Shown here piece after piece: positions 59,187 through 64,000 of a DNA stretch of 64,000 bases. The notes beneath the pieces were generated by a model. It saw only the letters and a list, made by a program, of their open reading frames with translations. It did not search any database and was not told the DNA's origin. The position numbers and the translations under genes are program-made. Each line of letters opens with the position of its first letter. The stretch's first letter is position 1. The stretch is from Deltaproteobacteria bacterium (GTDB lineage: Bacteria; Desulfobacterota; Deferrisomatia; Deferrisomatales; JACRMM01): the NCBI GenBank assembly GCA_016214985.1, contig JACRMM010000035.1, forward strand, positions 1 through 64,000, given 5' to 3'.

Positions 59187-61604
59187 ATGTCCGAAACGAT
59201 GCTCGTCAACGTCGTCAACGAGGAAGAAAGCCGGATCGCCATCATCTCCGGCAACCGCCTCAAGGAGCTCTCGGTCGAAACCGCGGCCCACGAACAGATC
59301 GAGGGCAACATCTACAAAGCGAAGATCGTCAAGATCCTGCCCAGTCTCGATGCCGTGTTCGTCGACTACGGGAGCACGAAGAACGGCTTCCTCGCCTTTC
59401 CCGACATCCACCCGAAGTACTTTTCGGAAGGCTCGCGCGGGGGCGAAGGCCTGCGCCGCGGGCAGGAACTACTGGTCCAGGTGCGCAAGGGCGAGATCGG
59501 CCAGAAGGGGGCCGCTCTCACCACCTACGTGAGCATACCCGGCCGCTACATCGTGCTGATGCCGCTCGTGAACAAGAAGGGCGTCTCCCGGAAGATCCAG
59601 GACGAGGAGGCGCGACGGGAGCTCAAGGACCTCCTGAAGGACTCGGGCCTGCCCGACGACATGGGGTACATCGTCCGCACCGCCGGGCACGAGCAGACCA
59701 AGCTCGACCTCTCCCGCGACGTCGGCTACCTGCTCCGGCTGTGGAGGAAGATCCACTCCACGGCCGAAAAGGCCAAGGCTCCGTGCCTCCTGTACCAGGA
59801 GAGCGACATCGTCATCCGCACCATCCGGGACTACTTCACCCCGTCGATCCAGGAGGTGTGGGTCGACAACCCCGAGACCTGCGAGCAGGTGCGCGCGTTC
59901 TTCCGGACGGTGATGCCCTGGTATCAGAAGCGCGTCCAGCTCTTCGAAGAGAAGGTCCCCCTCTTCGCCAAGTTCGACGTGGAGGCTCAGATGGCCTCCA
60001 TCTACGAGAAGGCGGTTCCCCTGCCCGCAGGCGGGTCGCTCGTGATCGAGCAGACCGAGGCACTGGTGTCGGTGGACGTGAACTCGGGCAAGACGATGAA
60101 GGGGAAGGACATCGAGGAGACCGCCTTCATCGCCAACTGCGAGGCCGCCGAGGAGGTCGCCCGGCAACTGCGGCTGAGGGATCTGGGCGGGCTGATCGTC
60201 ATCGACTTCATCGACATGCGAAGCTCGTCGCGCCGAAACGAGGTCCGCAAGGTGCTCCAGAAGGCCCTGAAGGCGGACAAGGCGCGCATCGACGTCGGCA
60301 CCATCTCCAAGTTCGGACTCTTGGAGCTCTCCCGGCAGCGGATCAAGCCGGCCGGCCTGACCGCGGCCGGCGTCTGCCCCACCTGCGCGGGGACCGGCAA
60401 GGTTCGGTCGACCGAGAGTTTCGCCCTCTCCATGCTGCGCCTGCTGCAGGCATCGCTCGCGCGGCGCACCCAGGCTGCGCCCTCGCAGGTGCTCGTCGGG
60501 CTCCCGGCCGAGGCGGCGGCGATCCTCTTGAACCGCAAGCGCCGCGCCCTGTCGGAGCTCGAAGTCGACTTCCGCACCTCCCTCGCCGTCTTCTCCGAGC
60601 CGGCTCTTCAGGCCAACCAGTACTACATCGAGTATCGGCGAAACGGCGCGTCGAAGGTGGAGACGAACCTGCCCGACGACTTCTCGCGCGGACTCCTGAA
60701 GGCGCCTTCCGGCCTGCCGCTCTCGGCCGTCCGCGCGCAGAGGCCCTCGGCGTACGCTCTCGCCGCCGAGTTCGAGGAGGAACCGATCCCGGAGGTGCCG
60801 GAGGAGCCGGCCGACGAAGTCGCCGGCGAAGGGGGGCCCGAGGGGCAGAGTGCTGTCACGGAGGCGGAGGAGAAGTCCGGCAAGAAGCGAAAGCGCCGGC
60901 GGCGCAAGAAGAAGAAGGGTGCGGCCGGGGAGCTGACCACGGTGCCGGACGAGGACGCCTCGGAGCCGCCGGACCAAACCGACGGCCCGGTGCCGCCCGG
61001 CCCGCGGGCCGAGGCCGCCGAAGAGCCGGCCCCCTTGCCGACTCCGGCGACCGCCGAGGATACAGACGCGGGCAAGAAGCTCTCTCCGTCGGCGAAACGC
61101 CGGCTCCGGCGGCGAAGGAAGAAGGCCCAACCCGAGGGAGCTCCGGCAATCCCGTCGATCCCGGGACCCGGCGAGACTGCGGTGACCTCCGCGTCGGTCG
61201 AAGAAGCGGCGGTGGAACGGGCACCGGCGGGCGAGGTGCCCGCCGCCTCGGCACCCGCTCCAGAGCCCGTGGCCGGCAAACCCAAACGGCCGCGCCGGCG
61301 CAGCAGTTCCGCCAAGCGAAGCGAGCCCAAAGAGCCCCGGGAAGGCGAGAGCGAGGCGGTCCAACTGCCGGCTGCCGAGGCGCGGGCCCCCAGGACCGCG
61401 CCGACGCCGCGCACCCGGCGCCCCGCAGCCGGCAGCGCGCAGCCGGGGGGCAGCCCCCAGCCCTCTCCGGTGCCCGAGCCACCGGCGGGCACCGAGGGGA
61501 TTGCGGAGGCCGGAGCCGGCGGCCCGAAGAAAGCCCCCCGCCGCCGAAGCGCGCCGTCCCGAAAGAAGAAGGGGGAGCCGGGGGGAGAGCCCCCGCCGGC
61601 CTGA
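59187..61604 (+). CDS. Ribonuclease E/G family endoribonuclease
   Basis: The 805-residue protein starts at the ATG at 59187 after GAGGGG. It has an S1 domain (EGNIYKAKIVKILPSLDAVF, then VDYGSTKNGFL) at about 33-120 and the RNase H-like/DNase I-like catalytic part with VDVNSGKTMKGKD near 296 and LIVIDFIDMRS near 340, giving the two metal-binding Asp. The Zn-link is CPTCAGTG near 396. After residue 530 the tail is low-complexity, with a basic block (KKRKRRRRKKKKG), Pro/Ala/Glu stretches and a second basic block. RNase G lacks such a tail, while RNase E uses one for partner and RNA binding. The catalytic part is like RNase G in length. Either RNase G or E name could fit. Confidence 0.9.
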   Translation: MSETMLVNVVNEEESRIAIISGNRLKELSVETAAHEQIEGNIYKAKIVKILPSLDAVFVDYGSTKNGFLAFPDIHPKYFSEGSRGGEGLRRGQELLVQVRKGEIGQKGAALTTYVSIPGRYIVLMPLVNKKGVSRKIQDEEARRELKDLLKDSGLPDDMGYIVRTAGHEQTKLDLSRDVGYLLRLWRKIHSTAEKAKAPCLLYQESDIVIRTIRDYFTPSIQEVWVDNPETCEQVRAFFRTVMPWYQKRVQLFEEKVPLFAKFDVEAQMASIYEKAVPLPAGGSLVIEQTEALVSVDVNSGKTMKGKDIEETAFIANCEAAEEVARQLRLRDLGGLIVIDFIDMRSSSRRNEVRKVLQKALKADKARIDVGTISKFGLLELSRQRIKPAGLTAAGVCPTCAGTGKVRSTESFALSMLRLLQASLARRTQAAPSQVLVGLPAEAAAILLNRKRRALSELEVDFRTSLAVFSEPALQANQYYIEYRRNGASKVETNLPDDFSRGLLKAPSGLPLSAVRAQRPSAYALAAEFEEEPIPEVPEEPADEVAGEGGPEGQSAVTEAEEKSGKKRKRRRRKKKKGAAGELTTVPDEDASEPPDQTDGPVPPGPRAEAAEEPAPLPTPATAEDTDAGKKLSPSAKRRLRRRRKKAQPEGAPAIPSIPGPGETAVTSASVEEAAVERAPAGEVPAASAPAPEPVAGKPKRPRRRSSSAKRSEPKEPREGESEAVQLPAAEARAPRTAPTPRTRRPAAGSAQPGGSPQPSPVPEPPAGTEGIAEAGAGGPKKAPRRRSAPSRKKKGEPGGEPPPA

Positions 61605-61658
61605 CCGAAGGCCACCGGACCGTCGTTTCGTGCCGCCAACATTCGTGCAGCCGACGTC

Positions 61659-61688
61659 TTGACGAGCCGGCGCGGCCTCTGGTAGCGT
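61659..61688 (+). promoter_or_regulatory. Sigma70-type promoter of the serine-pathway pair
   Basis: TTGACG (61659-61664) and TAGCGT (61683-61688) are spaced by 18 bp and lie 61 bp upstream of the GTG start at 61750. Confidence 0.6.
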
Positions 61689-61749
61689 CGCCTGCTTTGT
61701 CGCCGCCCGCATGCCGTCGTACGCGTCATCACGATAGGGAGGAATCGCC

Positions 61750-62889
61750 GTGCAGAAGACCTATCTGTATGCCCCGGGGCCCACGCCGGTTCCGTCCGAA
61801 GCGCTGTTGGAGATGGCTCGCCCGATCATTCACCACCGCGAGGCCGAGTTCAAACCCGTGTTCGAGTCCTGCCGCAGGGACCTCCAGTACCTGTTCCAGA
61901 CGAGCCGCGACGTCGTCACGCTCGCGGCCTCGGGCACGGGAGCCATGGAGGCCTCGGTCACGAACTTTCTCAAACGGGGCGACAAGGCGCTCTTCGTCAA
62001 CGGAGGCAAGTTCGGCGAGCGCTGGGGCAAGATCCTCAAGGCCTACGGCTGCGAACCCGTGGAGGTCGCCGTGGAGTGGGGCCAGGCGGTCGACCCGGCC
62101 GCCGTCGCTGCCGCGCTCGACGCCGACCCGGCGATTCGGGCCGTGTACGTGCAGGCGAGCGAGACCTCGACCGCGGTCATGCACCCCGTGAAAGCGCTCG
62201 CCGCGGTCACCGGCCGGCGCCCCGGCGTGATCCTGGCCGTGGACGGCATCACGGGGGTGGGCGTCTTCGACCTGCCCATGGACGCGTGGGGCATCGACAT
62301 CCTGCTCACCGGAAGCCAGAAGGCGCTCATGCTTCCGCCGGGCCTCGCCTTCGTGGCCTGGAGCGAAAAGGCCGAGGAATTCCTCAAGACGGCGGGCCTG
62401 CCCCGGTTCTACTTCGACCTCAAGGCGGAGCGCAAGAAGCAGCTCGAGAACCAGACCGCCTGGACGCCCGCCGTGTCTCTGGTGGTGGGGCTTCGCGAGG
62501 TGCTCGCCCAGATCCGCGCCGAGACGCTCGAGGGCGTGTTCGCCCGCACGGCGCGGCTGGCCGAGGCCACCCGGAAGGCCGTCGCCGCCCTGGGCCTAGA
62601 GCTCTATGCCCCGGCGAGCCCCAGCGACGCGTGCACGGCCGTGAAGATGCCGGCCGGCGTGGACGGACAGGCGCTCAAGAAGGCGCTGCGGTCCCGCTTC
62701 GGAGTCATCGTCGCCGGCGGCCAGGACCAGGCCAAGGGCAAGATCATCCGCATCGCGCACCTCGGCCATGCCGACACCTTCGACGTGGTGACGGCCATCG
62801 CGGCGGTCGAGATGGCGCTCGCGGGCCTCGGCCATCCGGTGACACTGGGCGCGGGCGTGGCAGCGGCGCTGAAAGTACTGAACGGCTAG
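61750..62889 (+). CDS. Class V aminotransferase (alanine-glyoxylate/serine-type), probable phosphoserine or serine transaminase
   Basis: The 379-residue protein starts at the GTG at 61750, preceded by GGGAGGAATCGCC. It has the class V features APGPTPVPSEALLEM, TLAASGTGAMEASVTN (PLP phosphate loop), LAVDGITGVGVFDLPMDAWG (PLP ring Asp) and TGSQKALMLPPGL with the Schiff-base Lys near residue 191, plus GGQDQAKGKIIRIAHLGHAD toward the C-terminus. The family transaminates alanine/serine with glyoxylate. Because it is directly upstream of serA and no serC is present in the window, it may act as phosphoserine aminotransferase, as proposed for such pairs in some archaea and bacteria. That substrate is inference. 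A small repeat element separates it from serA. Confidence 0.88.
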   Translation: MQKTYLYAPGPTPVPSEALLEMARPIIHHREAEFKPVFESCRRDLQYLFQTSRDVVTLAASGTGAMEASVTNFLKRGDKALFVNGGKFGERWGKILKAYGCEPVEVAVEWGQAVDPAAVAAALDADPAIRAVYVQASETSTAVMHPVKALAAVTGRRPGVILAVDGITGVGVFDLPMDAWGIDILLTGSQKALMLPPGLAFVAWSEKAEEFLKTAGLPRFYFDLKAERKKQLENQTAWTPAVSLVVGLREVLAQIRAETLEGVFARTARLAEATRKAVAALGLELYAPASPSDACTAVKMPAGVDGQALKKALRSRFGVIVAGGQDQAKGKIIRIAHLGHADTFDVVTAIAAVEMALAGLGHPVTLGAGVAAALKVLNG

Positions 62890-62893
62890 CGGT

Positions 62894-62976
62894 CCGCTGT
62901 CAGCGAAGACAAGAACCGCCGGGATGTCTTAAGCTGAACGCTGAAAGCTGACAGCGGATCGCTGAGCGCTGACAGC
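62894..62976. repeat. Inverted heptamer repeat element (GCTGANN)n between the aminotransferase and serA
   Basis: Six successive 7-bp units fill 62933-62974 (GCTGAAC, GCTGAAA, GCTGACA, GCGGATC, GCTGAGC, GCTGACA). An 11-bp perfect inverted pair, CCGCTGTCAGC (62894-62904) and GCTGACAGCGG (62947-62957), brackets a 42-bp segment. It sits between two genes that look cotranscribed, and ends 22 bp before the serA ATG. Confidence 0.85.
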
Positions 62977-62998
62977 TCCGACTCTACAGAGGTGCTCC

Positions 62999-64000
62999 AT
63001 GAAGAAGGTGCTGGTCAGTGACTCCCTCGCCAAGGAGGGGATCGCGATCCTCGAGGCGGCCGAAGGCATTCGGGTCGACGTGAAGACCGGCCTGAAGCCC
63101 GACGAGCTGAAGGCAATCATCGGCGACTACGATGCCCTGGTCGTGCGCAGCGCTACGAAGGTGCGCGCCGATGTGCTCGACGTCGCGACGAATCTGAAGG
63201 TCGTCGGCCGCGCCGGCATCGGCGTCGACAACGTGGACGTCCCCGCCGCCACGAAGAAGGGCGTGATCGTGATGAACACGCCGGCGGGCAACATCGTCAC
63301 CACGGCGGAGCACGCCCTGGCGCTCCTGATGAGCCTCGTGCGCCGCATTCCGCAGGCCACGGCCAGCATGAAGACGGGCGCCTGGGAGAAGAAGGCCTTC
63401 GAGGGCACCGAGCTCTGTGGCAAGGTGTTGGGGGTGCTCGGCCTCGGCAACATCGGGAGCATCGTGGCGGACCGTGCGTTGGGCCTCAAGATGAGGGTCT
63501 TGGCCTACGACCCCTTCATCAGCGCCGAACGCGCAACGACGATGGGGGTGGAGCTCGCCGGCCTCGACGAGCTCTTTCGGCGAGCCGACATCCTCACCGT
63601 CCACGTGCCCCTGGTGGAGGAGACGCGAAACCTCGTCAACCGCGAAGCCTTCTCCAAGATGAAGCGGGGCTCGTACCTCGTGTGCGCCGCGCGCGGCGGC
63701 ATCGTCGACGAGGCGGCCCTCCTCGAGGCGCTCGACAACGGCACACTGGCTGGCGCGGCCCTGGACGTCTTCTCTCAGGAACCGCCGGGGCTCACCCCGC
63801 TCGTGGCCCACGACAAGGTGATCTGCACGCCCCACCTGGGCGCGAGCACGGCCGAGGCCCAGCTCGCGGTCTCGGTGCAGGTGGCGGAGCAGATCGTCGA
63901 CTACTTCGCCACGGGTACGATCCGCAACGCGGTCAACATCCCGAGCGTGCCGCCCGAGGTGCTCGAGCAGATGCGCCCCTACCTCGAGATGGCCCGCAGC
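62999..64000 (+). CDS. serA: D-3-phosphoglycerate dehydrogenase, cut by window edge
   Basis: SerA oxidises 3-phosphoglycerate to 3-phosphohydroxypyruvate, the first step of serine synthesis. The ATG at 62999 follows AGAGGTG. 334 residues are visible: VLVSDSLAKEGIAIL at the N-terminus, VGRAGIGVDNVDV, the NAD-binding GVLGLGNIGSIVADRAL near 147, AARGGIVDEAALLEAL near 230 (Arg for carboxylate binding), LDVFSQEPPG and TPHLGASTAEAQ with the catalytic His near 277. The window ends soon after the catalytic domain, so whether the longer type with ASB and ACT domains is present cannot be seen. The preceding aminotransferase could supply the next step. Confidence 0.95.
   Translation, partial: MKKVLVSDSLAKEGIAILEAAEGIRVDVKTGLKPDELKAIIGDYDALVVRSATKVRADVLDVATNLKVVGRAGIGVDNVDVPAATKKGVIVMNTPAGNIVTTAEHALALLMSLVRRIPQATASMKTGAWEKKAFEGTELCGKVLGVLGLGNIGSIVADRALGLKMRVLAYDPFISAERATTMGVELAGLDELFRRADILTVHVPLVEETRNLVNREAFSKMKRGSYLVCAARGGIVDEAALLEALDNGTLAGAALDVFSQEPPGLTPLVAHDKVICTPHLGASTAEAQLAVSVQVAEQIVDYFATGTIRNAVNIPSVPPEVLEQMRPYLEMARS

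Noticed and set aside
62933..62976. Binding-site array for a serine-pathway regulator
   Set aside because: The heptamers are contiguous without the helical spacing expected of operators, and match the design of the other inverted repeat elements better.

Overview
The window is GC-rich DNA (about two thirds or more G+C by eye) from a Gram-negative bacterium. The evidence is outer-membrane assembly factors (a TamB/TamA pair and an AsmA-like protein), LysM murein transglycosylases, type IV pilus minor pilins and a periplasmic multiheme c-type cytochrome. The mix of decaheme cytochrome, PaaK plus a tandem-ACT protein, GGDEF/HD-GYP-type proteins and large minor pilins resembles anaerobic deltaproteobacteria (Desulfuromonadota and relatives). 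That placement is an inference; no rRNA or other strict marker is present.

Layout. 1-3.5 kb is an eroded accessory patch. It holds a frameshifted S23-type four-helix-bundle gene between G-rich heptamer repeats, a toxin-antitoxin pair (RHH antitoxin, PIN toxin), a second truncated S23 copy, an M23 peptidase gene broken by an in-frame TAA, a frameshifted small Cys-rich gene and a TolC-family tail. 3.8-7.5 kb has a small zinc-ribbon-like protein and a translationally coupled HEAT-repeat/HD-GYP pair sharing a similar N-terminal domain. 7.5-10.0 kb (minus) has a TauE-like half-transporter and an aryl-acid activation operon (ACT protein, phenylacetate-CoA ligase). That operon is preceded by a promoter, a Phe-rich leader peptide and an attenuator-like hairpin set, which is the most interesting regulatory signal in the window. 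10.2-13.3 kb (plus) carries a Mut7-C protein, coaD, a class I aminotransferase and a SEC-C protein.

13.3-21.4 kb (minus) is a long cell-envelope operon, read from its upstream end: a 631-residue putative beta-barrel, a lipoprotein, an NHL protein, a TlpA-like thioredoxin, a thioredoxin-decaheme cytochrome fusion, a membrane GAF/degenerate-GGDEF protein and a NUDIX hydrolase. A MltD-like transglycosylase lies upstream. 23.2-39.6 kb (plus) holds two paralogous minor-pilin operons. The first starts with a PilB/GspE ATPase and then encodes FimT-, PilV-, PilX- and PilW-type proteins. The second has PilX, FimT, PilV and PilW types. Both PilW proteins are giants (1617 and 1319 residues) with Ig-like C-terminal domains, so they look like adhesin-pilin fusions.

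39.9-50.3 kb (minus) is one tightly packed unit tamB-tamA-cobU-cobT-cobS-cobC that joins outer-membrane assembly to cobalamin nucleotide-loop synthesis. It is followed by a divergent DHH phosphoesterase, a 1231-residue AsmA-like protein, tRNA-Gly(CCC), a small membrane protein, a hypothetical protein, a CCA-adding/poly(A) polymerase family enzyme, RNase E/G, and a class V aminotransferase next to serA (cut by the window edge), which probably make serine.

Scattered through intergenic DNA are short-period (7-9 bp) repeats arranged in inverted orientation around short cores (39.7, 51.9, 56.4 and 62.9 kb, and around the S23 gene at 0.4-0.9 kb). They look like a family of small mobile or REP-like elements, one of which carries the S23 gene.
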